Shown here: positions 48,054 to 57,364 of the stretch, in pieces
Layout of the letters: the number at the start of each line of letters is the position of its first letter
Numbering within the stretch: position 1 is the first letter of the stretch
NCBI RefSeq assembly: GCF_001424705.1
Contig: NZ_LMRA01000023.1
Coordinates: 313,004 to 377,003 of the forward strand
Length of the DNA: 64,000 nucleotides
DNA from: Methylobacterium sp. Leaf465
GTDB taxonomy: Bacteria; Pseudomonadota; Alphaproteobacteria; Rhizobiales; Beijerinckiaceae
Direction: 5' to 3'
The notes under the pieces: generated by a model
The model's input: the letters and a program-made list of their open reading frames with translations, nothing else
Told to the model about the DNA's origin: nothing
Database searches by the model: none
Made by a program: the position numbers and the translations under genes

Positions 48054-49109
48054 TCAGCGCGGCAGGGCCATGCGTAGGGTGCCGCGGCCGGCGGCCTTGG
48101 CCGCGTAGAGGGCCGCGTCCGCGCGGGTGAAGAGATCCGCCGGCGCCGAGGCGGCGGCCCGGGCGATGCCCACGGAGGCGCCGAACCGCAGGCAGACGCC
48201 GCGATGGTGGTAGGGGTCGCGCATGGCCGCGACGATCCGCCGGCCGATCGCCTCGCAGAACGGCCCGTCGGCCTCCCGCTCCACGAGGACGGCGAACTCG
48301 TCGCCGCCGATGCGGGCGACGAGGTCCGTTTCCTGGCAGGCCGCCCGCAGGCGCCGCGCGGCCTCCTGCAGGCAGACATCGCCCACGGCGTGCCCGTAGG
48401 TGTCGTTGATCGCCTTGAAGCCGTCGAGGTCGACCAGGAACAGGGCCCCGCTCTCCGACAGCTGCGCCAGGCGCTCGTCGAAGACCGACCGGTTCGCCAG
48501 GCCCGTCATGCGGTCGAATTCCGCCCGGTAGCGCGTGCGGTCGGCGCTCAGCTTCTGCTCGGTGATGTCCTGCTTGAACCCGAACAGGCGCACGGGAACG
48601 CCCGCGCGGGTCTCCACCGACCCGGTGATGCGGATCCAGCGGCGGCTGCCGCGGCCGGCGACGATCTCGGCATCGAGGGTGAAGGGGGAGCGCCGGCCGA
48701 TCGCCTCCGCTCGAACGGCCACGAGGTGGCGTCGCGCCTCCTCGGTGTAGCAGGCGAGGGTCTCCGGCCGGCTCACCGGGGATCCGCGCGGGAATTCGAA
48801 AAGGTCGTAGACCCCCTCGCTCCAGCGCAGGGACTCGTCCGGGAGGTCGCATTGCCAGAGGCCGATCCGCGCTTCGGCCGAGGCCGCCTCGAAGATGCGC
48901 GTCATGTCCGCGAGGGCGTCGGCCTGGCGCTGGATCAAGGCCGCCTGGGCGGCGAGTTCGCCCCGGAGGGTCAGGATCGTCGCGGTGTCCCGCCAGCGCT
49001 GGGCGGCAGCGGCGTCGACCGCCCGGGTGGCCAGCCGGAGGGCGGCGGACGCCAGGCGCGGGCGGTGCGGCGTCGGCAGCGGGTCGATGGGATCGTCGTC
49101 AGAACTCAC
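48054..49109 (-). CDS. Diguanylate cyclase with PAS domain
   Basis: A 351-aa protein. A PAS_3-type domain occupies about residues 75-185 (IGLWQCDLPDESLRWSEG, then FGFKQDITEQK). The GGDEF domain occupies about 190-345 with the intact active motif RIGGDEFAV near residue 265, so it should make c-di-GMP from two GTP. No transmembrane helix was seen; it is likely a cytoplasmic sensor. An N-terminal helical region (residues 20-70) could be a coiled coil. Confidence 0.9.
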   Translation of the reverse strand: MSSDDDPIDPLPTPHRPRLASAALRLATRAVDAAAAQRWRDTATILTLRGELAAQAALIQRQADALADMTRIFEAASAEARIGLWQCDLPDESLRWSEGVYDLFEFPRGSPVSRPETLACYTEEARRHLVAVRAEAIGRRSPFTLDAEIVAGRGSRRWIRITGSVETRAGVPVRLFGFKQDITEQKLSADRTRYRAEFDRMTGLANRSVFDERLAQLSESGALFLVDLDGFKAINDTYGHAVGDVCLQEAARRLRAACQETDLVARIGGDEFAVLVEREADGPFCEAIGRRIVAAMRDPYHHRGVCLRFGASVGIARAAASAPADLFTRADAALYAAKAAGRGTLRMALPR

Positions 49110-49263
49110 GCGGCGTGCCCCGTTCGCGCCAAGGTGTTCAGCCCGGAGCAGGTACGGATCGTCAGCAATGCCGTCCCGGCTTCGAGATGTCCTCTCGTCA
49201 TCACGCTAAGGGGAGGCCGGTTAACGGAGGCCATCGGCGGGAGAAGTTTCGGGCGGAGTCGAC

Positions 49264-49695
49264 CTATTCGGCCGGCTTGTCCCCGTCCTGGGCCTCGACC
49301 TTGTCGACCGGCGGCTCGGCGCTTGCCATCGACTTGCGCTCCAGCATCGGCTGCAGGCGCTCGGCGAGCTGCTGGCCGAGATGGCGGGTGTAGGCGGTCT
49401 GGAAGTAGCGGGCGCCGGTGCCGCGGCCGTAGAGGCGATCATGCGCCTGGATCATCGCGTCGACCTCCGGGCGGCACAGGAAGCCGGTGACGCCGGCGGC
49501 CTCGTACCAGCGGCCCGCGCGGGCGTGCCGGGTCGCGGCGGGGTTGGACAGCACGGTCTCGGCGAAGCACTCCGTCGCCGCCCGCTCGAGGGGGGACATG
49601 ACCCCGTGCGGTTGCGCCGGATTGCGCCCTGCCGCCTCCGCCGCGGCGCCCCATCCCAAGGTCGTCACCAAAGCGCCGAACAGCAAAGCCTTCAT
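49264..49695 (-). CDS. Secreted protein of unknown function
   Basis: A 143-aa protein with a signal peptide (KALLFGALVTTLGWGAAAEA). The mature part contains two Cys (ECFAET, FLCRPEV) that could form a disulfide, and a Tyr/His-rich segment (RLYGRGTGARYFQTAYTRH). I do not recognise the family. It stands alone, with no obvious operon. Confidence 0.65.
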   Translation of the reverse strand: MKALLFGALVTTLGWGAAAEAAGRNPAQPHGVMSPLERAATECFAETVLSNPAATRHARAGRWYEAAGVTGFLCRPEVDAMIQAHDRLYGRGTGARYFQTAYTRHLGQQLAERLQPMLERKSMASAEPPVDKVEAQDGDKPAE

Positions 49696-49845
49696 CGTCG
49701 GAAGCCCCGTGCGAAATCGATCTCGATCCGACGCGAGTATTCACCAGCGATTTGGTCCGGAGAAGGGCAGAAGTCCGGCACCGGGCGGTCCGACGACGAT
49801 CGGCGCGCGGTTGTGGCGCGCCCATCACAGGGCCATCCTGGGCGC

Positions 49846-49885
49846 GGCCTCAGCCGCGACGCTCGGCCTCAGCCGCGACGCTCGG
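49846..49885. repeat. 19-bp tandem duplication at a gene end
   Basis: A 19-bp unit beginning GGCCTCAGCCGCG occurs at 49846-49864 and 49865-49883. The second unit contains the stop codon of the small secreted protein gene at 49869-49871 (minus strand). The first unit would repeat the last codons and stop. It looks like a recent slippage duplication. Confidence 0.7.
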
Positions 49886-50255
49886 CGTTCCAGCGTCCGC
49901 TGCAGGCGATCAGCCCCGTGGTGTTCCAGGTGCCGTTGCCGGTGCCCGAGCGGCCCAGCCGGCCGACCACGTCGGCGGCGTCGTTGCCGCGGGAGATCAC
50001 CGCCCGCACGGCGCCGGTCTGCGAGACGCGCCCGTTGATGTTGAACTCGCCGCCGGCATAGCTCGCCTCGCCGCGCCGGATCTGGACGCCGTAGCGATAG
50101 GCCCGGTCGCAGGGACCGTCGAGGGTGACCACCTCGATGCTCCAGGTGCCGTCGTAGCGGTTGGGCACCTGGACCTTCTTCTTGGCGGCATCCGCGACCC
50201 CGGCGGAGGCGGTCAGGAGGGCAAGGGTGGTCACCGCGAGGGCTGCGCGTCGCAT
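49869..50255 (-). CDS. Secreted protein of unknown function (Rhizobiales family)
   Basis: A 128-aa protein with a signal peptide (RRAALAVTTLALLTASAGVADA). The mature part opens NRYDGTWSIEVVTLDGPCD and ends GTGNGTWNTTGLIACSG, with two Cys that may pair and a Gly/Thr-rich beta pattern. I recall similar small exported proteins in Rhizobiales annotated as hypothetical. No function can be given. The gene's end lies in a 19-bp tandem duplication. Confidence 0.7.
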   Translation of the reverse strand: MRRAALAVTTLALLTASAGVADAAKKKVQVPNRYDGTWSIEVVTLDGPCDRAYRYGVQIRRGEASYAGGEFNINGRVSQTGAVRAVISRGNDAADVVGRLGRSGTGNGTWNTTGLIACSGRWNAERRG

Positions 50256-50321
50256 GGGAATCCGTTCGTGTTTCGACTCGACTGGGCCGAGAACGAGCGC
50301 GACCGCCCCAGGGTTGCGCGC

Positions 50322-52181
50322 CTACGCGTTCGTCGCGTGCGCCAGCGCTCCCGTCAGCAGCGCCAGAACGTCGCCGCCGGCATGGAGTTCGCCGTCGACG
50401 CCGGCCGCCTTGAGGGGGGCTGCGAGGTCGCCCGCCTTGCCGGCCAGGTACAGGGTGCTGGCCCCGGCCGCCTTGAGGGCGCGGGCGGCTTCCACCGCGT
50501 GGGTGGCGTAGAGCGCGTCGGACGAGCACAGGCAGGCGATGCGGGCGCCCGAGGCCCGGAAGGCCTCGGCCAGGGCCGCCGGATCGGTGAAGCCCTCCTG
50601 GTTCACCGCCTCGATGCCGCCGGCCGCGAAGGCGTTGGCGGCGAAGGTCGAGCGGGCGTTGAAGACCGCCACGGGTCCGAGATTGGCCAGGAACACCGCG
50701 GGGCGTCGACCGCTCGCGGCCAGCGCCGCGTCGGAGGCGTCGCGCAGGGCTTCGTAGGGTTCGGCGAGGCGCAGGGACGGCAGGGGCGGGGCGGTCAGGG
50801 CCGATCCGCTGCCGAAGCCGGCGGCGGGCGGCGCCGCCACGGGGGCGACGTCCAGCACCGTGACGGGCTTCTCGGCGAGGTAGGGGAATTCGCTGGCGCC
50901 GGTCAGGGCCTCGCGGCGGGTGGCGACGTTCCGGGCCCGCGTCGCCTGGATCGCGGCGATCCGTCCCTGGATCGCACCGGCCCGCAGGCTCGCGACGAGG
51001 CCGCCCTCGCGTTCGATGGCCTGGAAGGCGGCCCAGGCGGCCGTGGTCAGCTCGCCCGTGAGGGTCTCGAAGCTGCCGGCGCCGGCGGCCGGGTCGGCCA
51101 CGCGGGCGAGGTTCGATTCCTCGATGAGGACGATCTGGCTGTTGCGCACCACCCGTCGGGCGAAGGCGTCGCTCAAGCCGAGGGCCGCCGTGTAGGGCAG
51201 GGCGGTGATCGCGTCGGCGCCGCCGAGGCCGGCCGAGCAGGCGGCCATGGAGGTGCGCAGGATGTTCACGAAGGGGTCGCGCCGGGTCATCATCCGCCAG
51301 GCGGTCTCGGCATGGAGGCGCAGGGGCCGGGGGTCGAGGCCGCAGGCCGCTTCCACCCGGGCCCAGAGCCGGCGCATGGCCCGGAACTTGGCGATGGTCA
51401 GGAACTCGTCGGCATCGGCCGTGAGCAGCACCGCCACGGCCTCCCGGGCGCGCTCCAGCGGGTGCCCATTGGCTTCGAGGGCGCGCAGGTAGGCCACCGC
51501 GGTGGCCAGCACGGCCGCGAGCTCGGTCGCCTCGCTGGCGCCGGCCTCGTGGTAGGGCCGGCCATCGGCGAGGCAGGCGCGTCCCGAGAAGCCCTCCGCG
51601 TCGAAGGCCGCCAGGGTGCGGGCGATCTCGGCGCCGTAATCCTCCGCCAGGGACCCACCGGCCGCCAGGGTGCCGATGGGGTCGAGGCCGAGGTCGAGGT
51701 CGAGGCCCTTCAGGGTCTCGCCGCGGGCCGCGACCACGTCCCGGATCAGGAAGGCGGCCTCGATTCCGCGCGCGCCCGCATCGAGCCGGGTGGCGATCAG
51801 CGGCAGCATCACGTTGCCGAGGGCTGCGTCGAGGTCGGCGGCGGTGGTGGCGGTGAGGCCGTAGCCCCGCGCGGAGGGGGCGCCGGCGAAGACCAGGGTG
51901 AGGGCGTCGGCGCCGCCCTCGAGATCGGCCAGGGCGAGGGCGCTCGCCTGGGCGCCGTCCGGGTGGTCGACCCGCTGGGCCACGCGCCACGGGCCGGGGG
52001 CCCGCACCGGCTGCGCCACCGGCGCGGCGGCGTCGTAGAGGGGTTCGATGCGGATGCCGTCGGCGGTCTTCGCGACGAGGCGCTTCTCGAAGTCGCCGCC
52101 CTTCAGAACACCGTCGACGAGGCCGAGCCAGCGCGCGCGGGTCGCGGGCGGAAACAGGTCGGCGAGGGGACGGTCTTCCAT
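50322..52181 (-). CDS. mutA: Methylmalonyl-CoA mutase small (beta) subunit
   Basis: The 619-aa small subunit of heterodimeric methylmalonyl-CoA mutase, which interconverts (R)-methylmalonyl-CoA and succinyl-CoA. In Methylobacterium extorquens (mcmB) it serves the ethylmalonyl-CoA pathway. It has the substrate-barrel domain and a C-terminal flavodoxin-like domain (ACLCSSDALYATH) that lacks the DxHxxG motif of a real B12-binding subunit, as expected for the small chain. The large subunit is not in this window. Start 52181 (MEDRPLADLF) follows GCGGAGG. Two tandem palindromes lie just upstream. Confidence 0.88.
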   Translation of the reverse strand: MEDRPLADLFPPATRARWLGLVDGVLKGGDFEKRLVAKTADGIRIEPLYDAAAPVAQPVRAPGPWRVAQRVDHPDGAQASALALADLEGGADALTLVFAGAPSARGYGLTATTAADLDAALGNVMLPLIATRLDAGARGIEAAFLIRDVVAARGETLKGLDLDLGLDPIGTLAAGGSLAEDYGAEIARTLAAFDAEGFSGRACLADGRPYHEAGASEATELAAVLATAVAYLRALEANGHPLERAREAVAVLLTADADEFLTIAKFRAMRRLWARVEAACGLDPRPLRLHAETAWRMMTRRDPFVNILRTSMAACSAGLGGADAITALPYTAALGLSDAFARRVVRNSQIVLIEESNLARVADPAAGAGSFETLTGELTTAAWAAFQAIEREGGLVASLRAGAIQGRIAAIQATRARNVATRREALTGASEFPYLAEKPVTVLDVAPVAAPPAAGFGSGSALTAPPLPSLRLAEPYEALRDASDAALAASGRRPAVFLANLGPVAVFNARSTFAANAFAAGGIEAVNQEGFTDPAALAEAFRASGARIACLCSSDALYATHAVEAARALKAAGASTLYLAGKAGDLAAPLKAAGVDGELHAGGDVLALLTGALAHATNA

Positions 52182-52201
52182 CGGGGCTGGCCTCCGCAGA
52201 T

Positions 52202-52238
52202 GCTTGGCTCCGGCCAAGCGGCTTGGCGCCAGCCAAGC
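52202..52238. promoter_or_regulatory. Two tandem TTGGC-N4-GCCAA palindromes before the mutase gene
   Basis: Palindromes at 52202-52219 and 52221-52238 each have 7-bp arms (GCTTGGC/GCCAAGC) around 4 nt, 19 bp apart. They lie 21 to 57 bp before the mutase start codon. They could be operators for a transcription factor or two adjacent RNA hairpins controlling translation. A terminator role for uppP upstream is less likely because no U-tract follows. Confidence 0.5.
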
Positions 52239-52350
52239 GTGGCCGGACATCCTTATCCGGACAGCCCTTGCACGGGGCGGCGCGCGGACGCAATCGCCTC
52301 CCCGTTCTGTATTTTTTATCCCGATCGATCCGGGGACCGGGCGACGCGCG

Positions 52351-53157
52351 TCAGCCGAAGATGATGAGGCCGGCGAAGCCCAGCGAGCCGACGATGATGC
52401 GCCACCAGGCGAACAGCCGGAACCCGTGGGAGGCGACGTAGTCGAGCACCGTCCGGACCACGATGAAGGCCGAGATGAAGGCGACGATGAAGCCGATCAC
52501 GATCAGGCCGGTGTCGTCCCGCGACAGGTTCTTGTAGTTGTCGAGCAGGTCCTTGGCGAAGGCCCCCGCCATGGTGGGAATCGCGAGGTAGAACGAGAAC
52601 TCGGTGGCCGAGCGCTTGTCGGCCCCCATCAGCATCGCGCCCACGATGGTGGCGCCCGAGCGCGACACGCCGGGGATCATCGCGAGGCACTGGAACAGGC
52701 CGATCCGGAAGTCCATCGGCAGGGTGAAGTCGAAGACATCGTGCTTCTTCACCTCGAGGTCGGTCTCGTCGAGGACGAGGAGGACGATGCCGCCGGCGAC
52801 CAGGGTCGCGCAGACGATCCAGGGATTGAAGAGATAGTACTTGATGTATTTCGAGAAGAGCCCGCCGATGATCGCCGCCGGCAGGAAGGCCACCAGGATT
52901 CCGAGGACGAATCGACGGGCCTTGGGGTCGTTGGGCAGCGCCAGGGTGATGCCGAGGAGCCGGCGGAAATAGACGGCCAGGATCGCCAGGATCGCGCCGA
53001 GCTGGATCAGCACCTCGAAGGTGTTGTTGGGCGATTCGAAGCCGATGAAGTGGCCGACGAGGAGCTGGTGCCCGGTGGACGAGACCGGGATGAACTCGGT
53101 CGCCCCCTCCACCACGGCAAGCACGACCGCCTTCGCGATGCCCATCGCATCCATCAT
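52351..53157 (-). CDS. uppP: Undecaprenyl-diphosphatase UppP (BacA)
   Basis: A 268-aa integral membrane enzyme that recycles undecaprenyl pyrophosphate to the monophosphate carrier needed for peptidoglycan and LPS. The conserved motifs are [14 protein letters not shown] near residue 17 and [10 protein letters not shown] near residue 165. About seven hydrophobic segments fit the family. Start MMDAMGIAK at 53157 (a second ATG lies at 53154). It diverges from fzlA across 252 bp. Confidence 0.95.
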   Translation of the reverse strand: MMDAMGIAKAVVLAVVEGATEFIPVSSTGHQLLVGHFIGFESPNNTFEVLIQLGAILAILAVYFRRLLGITLALPNDPKARRFVLGILVAFLPAAIIGGLFSKYIKYYLFNPWIVCATLVAGGIVLLVLDETDLEVKKHDVFDFTLPMDFRIGLFQCLAMIPGVSRSGATIVGAMLMGADKRSATEFSFYLAIPTMAGAFAKDLLDNYKNLSRDDTGLIVIGFIVAFISAFIVVRTVLDYVASHGFRLFAWWRIIVGSLGFAGLIIFG

Positions 53158-53409
53158 CTCAGCGCCTCGACGGTTGGGGGTGTTTCGGGGGACCGGGCCG
53201 GTCCGGAGCGGGGGGTGTGGATCCACCTCGCGCGGCCTTCGCGGATCGAGGCTGATCCGTCAAGGTTGACGGATGGTTATCGCGTTCGCGCCAGGCATGT
53301 TAATGAGGCGGCAATCATCGGGCCATAAGTGTTATCGCCGCCGACCATCCCCGCGGGGCACCGACGCGGCCCGTCCCCCGGCACACCCTCCCCGTTCGAA
53401 ACGGCCTCG

Positions 53410-54102
53410 ATGGCGACGCTTTACCACTCTCCCTTCTGCCCGCACTCGCGCTTCATCCGCCTCGTCCTGTCCGAGATGGGCATGGAGCCGACGCTGATGG
53501 AGGAGCGTGCCTGGGACCGGCGCGAAGCCTTCCTGCTGATCAACCCGGCCGGGACGACGCCGGTGCTGGTGGAGCAGACCGGGCTCGCCGTGCCGGGAGC
53601 CGGAATCATCGCCGAGTATCTCGACGAGACCCGCGGGCTCGGCCTCAGCGGCCGGCGCCTCCTGCCCGAGACCCCGGCGGCCCGGGTTGAGGTCCGCCGC
53701 CTGCTCGACTGGTTCCTGGTGAAGTTCAACGCCGAGGTGACCGAGTACCTCGTCACCGAGAAGATCTCGAAGCGCTTCATGAACAGCGCCAACGGCGGCG
53801 GCCCGCCGGACATGAACGCCATTCGCGCCGCGCGCACCAACGTGCGCTACCACATGAAGTATATCGGCTACCTCATGTCCCGCCGGAAATGGCTGGCGGG
53901 CGACCATCTGACCTATGCCGATCTCGCCGCGGCGGCCCACCTGTCCTGCGTGGATTATCTCGGCGACGTGCCATGGGACGAGGACGAGACGGCGAGGGAC
54001 TGGTACGCGCGGGTGAAATCCCGTCCGTGCTTCCGCACCCTGCTGGCCGACCGGGTGCCGGGCATGGCGCCGGCGGACCACTACGCGAACCTGGATTTTT
54101 GA
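53410..54102 (+). CDS. fzlA: FzlA-like GST-fold FtsZ-binding protein
   Basis: A 230-aa glutathione-S-transferase-fold protein. The N-terminal thioredoxin-like part starts [17 protein letters not shown], and the helical C-terminal half ends [19 protein letters not shown], which resembles Caulobacter FzlA, an FtsZ-binding division protein, more than catalytic GSTs. In other alphaproteobacteria the gene is followed by queG and an SDR gene, as here. A plain glutathione S-transferase is the alternative. The stop (TGA 54100-54102) overlaps the TTG start of queG. Confidence 0.78.
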   Translation: MATLYHSPFCPHSRFIRLVLSEMGMEPTLMEERAWDRREAFLLINPAGTTPVLVEQTGLAVPGAGIIAEYLDETRGLGLSGRRLLPETPAARVEVRRLLDWFLVKFNAEVTEYLVTEKISKRFMNSANGGGPPDMNAIRAARTNVRYHMKYIGYLMSRRKWLAGDHLTYADLAAAAHLSCVDYLGDVPWDEDETARDWYARVKSRPCFRTLLADRVPGMAPADHYANLDF

Positions 54103-55316
54103 ACCCAAAGCGGACGCCGCAGGCCCGGGCCGCCACCAGGGCGCCCCGAACCGTCCTCGCGGGCGCCGACCTGCGTCGCGCCGTCGAGGCGCGCGCCCGC
54201 CTCCTCGGCTTCGAGGCCGTCCGCGTCACCCGGCCCGACGCCGTGCCCGAACTGAAGGCAAGGCTACCCGCCTGGCTCGCCGCCGACCACCACGGCAGCA
54301 TGGAGTGGATGGTCGAGCGGGCCGACCAGCGCGCCGACCCCGCCACCCTGTGGCCGGGGGTGCGCAGTGTGGTCATGCTCGGCATGAATTACGGCCCGGA
54401 GCATGATCCCCTGGCCCTCCTGGCCCGGCGCGACCGGGGCGCCATCGCAGCTTATGCCCAGCGGCGCGACTACCACGAGGTGGTCAAGGGCAAGCTGAAG
54501 GAGCTCGGCGGCTACCTCTCGGCCAAGGGCGACGTCCGGGTGAAGGTCTTCGTCGACACCGCCCCCGTGATGGAGAAGCCGCTCGCCGCCGCCGCCGGCC
54601 TCGGCTGGCAGGGCAAGCACACGGTGCTGGTCTCGCGCGACCTCGGCAACTGGCTGCTGCTGGGGGCGATCTACACCTCGGCCGAGCTGGAGCCGGACGC
54701 GCCGGAGGCCGACCATTGCGGCTCCTGCCGCCGCTGCCTCGACATCTGCCCGACCAACGCCTTCCCGGCGCCCTACCAGCTCGATGCGCGCCGCTGCATC
54801 GCCTACCTCACGATCGAGCATGCCGGGCCGATTCCGACGGCGTTCCGCACCGCCATCGGCAACCGGGTCTTCGGCTGCGACGACTGCCTCGCCGTCTGCC
54901 CCTGGAACAAGTTCGCCGCGGTGGCCGCCGAGGGCCGCATGGCCGCCCGCGCCGATCTCGCGGCGCCGCCCCTGGCCGAGCTCGCCGGCCTGGATGAATC
55001 TGCCTTCCGGGTCCGCTTCGCCGGCACGCCCGTGAAGCGCACGGGCCGGGACCGCTTCCTGCGCAACGTCCTCATCGCCATCGGCAACTCCGGCGAGCCC
55101 GGTCTCGCCGCGGCGGCCGAGGCGAACCTGTCCGATCCGTCGCCCCTCGTGCGCGGCATGGCGGTGTGGGCCCTCGGGCGCCTCGTCCCTCCGGGAGGGT
55201 TGCGGGCCCTTTTCAACGCCCGGGGTTTCGGCGAAACCGACGATGCCGTCCGGGCCGAGTGGCGCCTGGCCCTCGATTCCGACGGCCCCGAGACGACAGG
55301 ACCCGTTGCTGCATGA
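54099..55316 (+). CDS. queG: Epoxyqueuosine reductase QueG
   Basis: The 405-aa cobalamin and iron-sulfur enzyme that reduces epoxyqueuosine to queuosine in tRNA, the last step of the pathway begun by queCDE. Two 4Fe-4S cysteine sets are visible: [12 protein letters not shown] and [14 protein letters not shown]-like C-terminal part ([15 protein letters not shown]) follows. The start is TTG at 54099, overlapping the fzlA stop codon; no upstream in-frame ATG avoids fzlA. The next gene overlaps it by 4 bp. Confidence 0.92.
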   Translation: MNPKRTPQARAATRAPRTVLAGADLRRAVEARARLLGFEAVRVTRPDAVPELKARLPAWLAADHHGSMEWMVERADQRADPATLWPGVRSVVMLGMNYGPEHDPLALLARRDRGAIAAYAQRRDYHEVVKGKLKELGGYLSAKGDVRVKVFVDTAPVMEKPLAAAAGLGWQGKHTVLVSRDLGNWLLLGAIYTSAELEPDAPEADHCGSCRRCLDICPTNAFPAPYQLDARRCIAYLTIEHAGPIPTAFRTAIGNRVFGCDDCLAVCPWNKFAAVAAEGRMAARADLAAPPLAELAGLDESAFRVRFAGTPVKRTGRDRFLRNVLIAIGNSGEPGLAAAAEANLSDPSPLVRGMAVWALGRLVPPGGLRALFNARGFGETDDAVRAEWRLALDSDGPETTGPVAA

Positions 55317-56176
55317 ACCTCTTCGTCTTCGGTCTCGGCTTCACCGCCCGGCGCTTCGCGGAGCGCGCCCGCGACCGCTTCGACGCGGTCCGCGCCACGG
55401 TCACCGATCCGGCGCGGACCGGACCCGGCGACATCGCCGCGATGCGGGCCTTCGGACCGGGTTCCGACGACCCCCGCATCGCGGCCGACCTCGCCGACAC
55501 GGACGTGCTCCTCGTCTCGGCCCCTCCGGTCCGCGACCTCGACACGACCCTCGGCGTATACCGCGACGCCATCGCGAAGAGCCGCATCGGCTGGATCGGC
55601 TATCTCTCGACCATCGGCGTCTACGGCGATCACCAGGGCGCCTGGATCGACGAGGACACCGCTCCCAGTCCGGTGAGCGGGCGCTCGCAGGGGCGCCTCG
55701 CCGTCGAGGAGGCCTGGCTGGCGCTGGGCCGCGAGACCGGCAAACCCGTCCAGGTGTTCCGCCTGTCGGGCATCTACGGCCCGGGCCGCAACCCGATCGT
55801 GAAGCTGCGCGAAGGCAAGTCGCAGCGGATTATCAAGCCGGGCCAAGTCTTTAACCGCATCCACGTGGACGACATCGCCACGACGCTCCTGGCCTCGATC
55901 GACAAGCCCCGGGGCGGCGCGGTCTACAACGTCACCGACGACGAGCCGACGCCGCCCCAGGTCGTCACCGAGTACGCCGCCAAGCTCGCCGGCCTGCCGC
56001 TGCCGCCGGAGGTCGATTTCGAGACCGCCGACCTCAGCCCCATGGCGCGCAGCTTCTACGGCGAGAACAAGCGGGTCCGGAACCACCGCATCCGGGACGA
56101 ACTCGGAGTCGACCTCGCCTATCCGACCTACCGCGAGGGCCTGGCCGCCCTCGTGGCGGATGCGCGAACGGCGTAG
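55313..56176 (+). CDS. NAD-dependent epimerase/dehydratase family (SDR) protein
   Basis: A 287-aa extended SDR-type protein. The dinucleotide motif is [12 protein letters not shown] at residues 4-15, with STIGVYGDH and [12 protein letters not shown] patterns (YeeZ-like). The substrate is not known. Its ATG overlaps the queG stop (ATGA, 55313-55316), and the fzlA-queG-SDR order recurs in related bacteria, so a shared transcript is likely. Confidence 0.85.
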   Translation: MNLFVFGLGFTARRFAERARDRFDAVRATVTDPARTGPGDIAAMRAFGPGSDDPRIAADLADTDVLLVSAPPVRDLDTTLGVYRDAIAKSRIGWIGYLSTIGVYGDHQGAWIDEDTAPSPVSGRSQGRLAVEEAWLALGRETGKPVQVFRLSGIYGPGRNPIVKLREGKSQRIIKPGQVFNRIHVDDIATTLLASIDKPRGGAVYNVTDDEPTPPQVVTEYAAKLAGLPLPPEVDFETADLSPMARSFYGENKRVRNHRIRDELGVDLAYPTYREGLAALVADARTA

Positions 56177-56260
56177 CGGCCCGGCCCGCCCCGTGGGCGC
56201 CCGGGTCCGGTCGCATCGGCCATCGCGACGGCTCGGCCCGCCTCACCGAGAGACCAGGCT

Positions 56261-57352
56261 GTGAAAATCCTTCATTCCCTCCAGGCGTTACGGGGAATCG
56301 CGGCGTGCCTAGTCGTCTACGCCCACGCCTTCGACCTCGCCAAGACCCTGAGTTCCGGGCAGCCCGTTCAGGGCCGCCTCGGCCACCTCGAGGATTTCGG
56401 AGCCGTCGGCGTCGACGTCTTCTTCGTCATCAGCGGCGTCATCATCACCCTCACGGCGCAGCGCATCGTCGATCTGCCTTCCGCGCATCGCTTCGCCCTG
56501 CGCCGCGTCCTGCGCGTCGTGCCGTATTACTGGCTCCTGAGCGGCCTCGTCGTCGGCCTGACGCTCCTGTCCGGGCTGCCCGACCCGCATCGAATTCCCG
56601 CGACGGTGCTGTTCATCCCGTTCAGTGAGCGCGGCTTCGAGATGCCGTACCTCGCCGTCGGCTGGACGCTCTGTTTCGAGATGCTGTTCTATCTCTGCGT
56701 CTATCTCGCCCGCGCCTGGCTCTTCTGGACGCCGAGGGGGCGGTTCTCCGTGGCGCTCGCCCTGTTCGCGGGACTCTTCGCCCTCGTGCGGCCCGAGCAC
56801 CTCACCCTGTTCCTCCTCAATCCGATCATCCTCGAATTCGGCTTCGGCATCGGCCTCGCGTGGCTCTACCGGCGCGGCACCGTCGGGCGCACGGATGCGG
56901 GCTATCTTCTGGCCTTCGGTCTGATCGGCTTTGCCCTGAACCTGGTCTTCGGCTTCGGTCACGCCTCGGAACTGGAATGCACCGTCTCCCTGCCGGGGGC
57001 CGCCTACCGGGTGCTGATCTTCGGCGTTCCGAGCGCCGGCGTGGTCGGCGGCCTGCTGCTCATGGAGCGCGCCGGCATGCGGATCGGAACGGCGCTGGAG
57101 GGCCTCGGGAACGCGTCCTACTCGATCTATCTCACCCACACGATCACGTTCGAACTCCTGCGGGCTGCGGTGGCGCGCGACAGCCTGGCGCCCGACCTCC
57201 TCATCGCCCTGGCACTGGTCCTCGGCGTCGCTGTCGGCTTCGTGGCCTATCACGCCCTCGAGCGGCCGCTCCTGCGTGCCCTCGGAAGCTGGACGGCCCC
57301 CGCCGTCGAGGGCCGTCCGGGGCTTGCCGCCACCGGGACGGCGAGACCCTGA
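56261..57352 (+). CDS. Acyltransferase family 3 membrane protein
   Basis: A 363-aa integral membrane acyltransferase (AcylT3/OafA type). The opening LHSLQALRGIAACLVVYAHAF carries the catalytic R and H pair, followed by GAVGVDVFFVISGVIIT and about ten hydrophobic segments, with SIYLTHTITFELL near residue 290. Such enzymes O-acetylate surface glycans or lipids; the acceptor is unknown. It has a GTG start (56261). Confidence 0.88.
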   Translation: MKILHSLQALRGIAACLVVYAHAFDLAKTLSSGQPVQGRLGHLEDFGAVGVDVFFVISGVIITLTAQRIVDLPSAHRFALRRVLRVVPYYWLLSGLVVGLTLLSGLPDPHRIPATVLFIPFSERGFEMPYLAVGWTLCFEMLFYLCVYLARAWLFWTPRGRFSVALALFAGLFALVRPEHLTLFLLNPIILEFGFGIGLAWLYRRGTVGRTDAGYLLAFGLIGFALNLVFGFGHASELECTVSLPGAAYRVLIFGVPSAGVVGGLLLMERAGMRIGTALEGLGNASYSIYLTHTITFELLRAAVARDSLAPDLLIALALVLGVAVGFVAYHALERPLLRALGSWTAPAVEGRPGLAATGTARP

Positions 57353-57364
57353 GCCGATGGGCCG

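Noticed and set aside
50322..52181. The mutase gene as the catalytic large subunit
   Set aside because: The C-terminal domain lacks the DxHxxG cobalamin motif, and the length matches the small subunit.
52182..52350. Possible cobalamin riboswitch before the mutase gene
   Set aside because: No B12-box was seen; only the two tandem palindromes stand out, and the leader is too short for a full aptamer.
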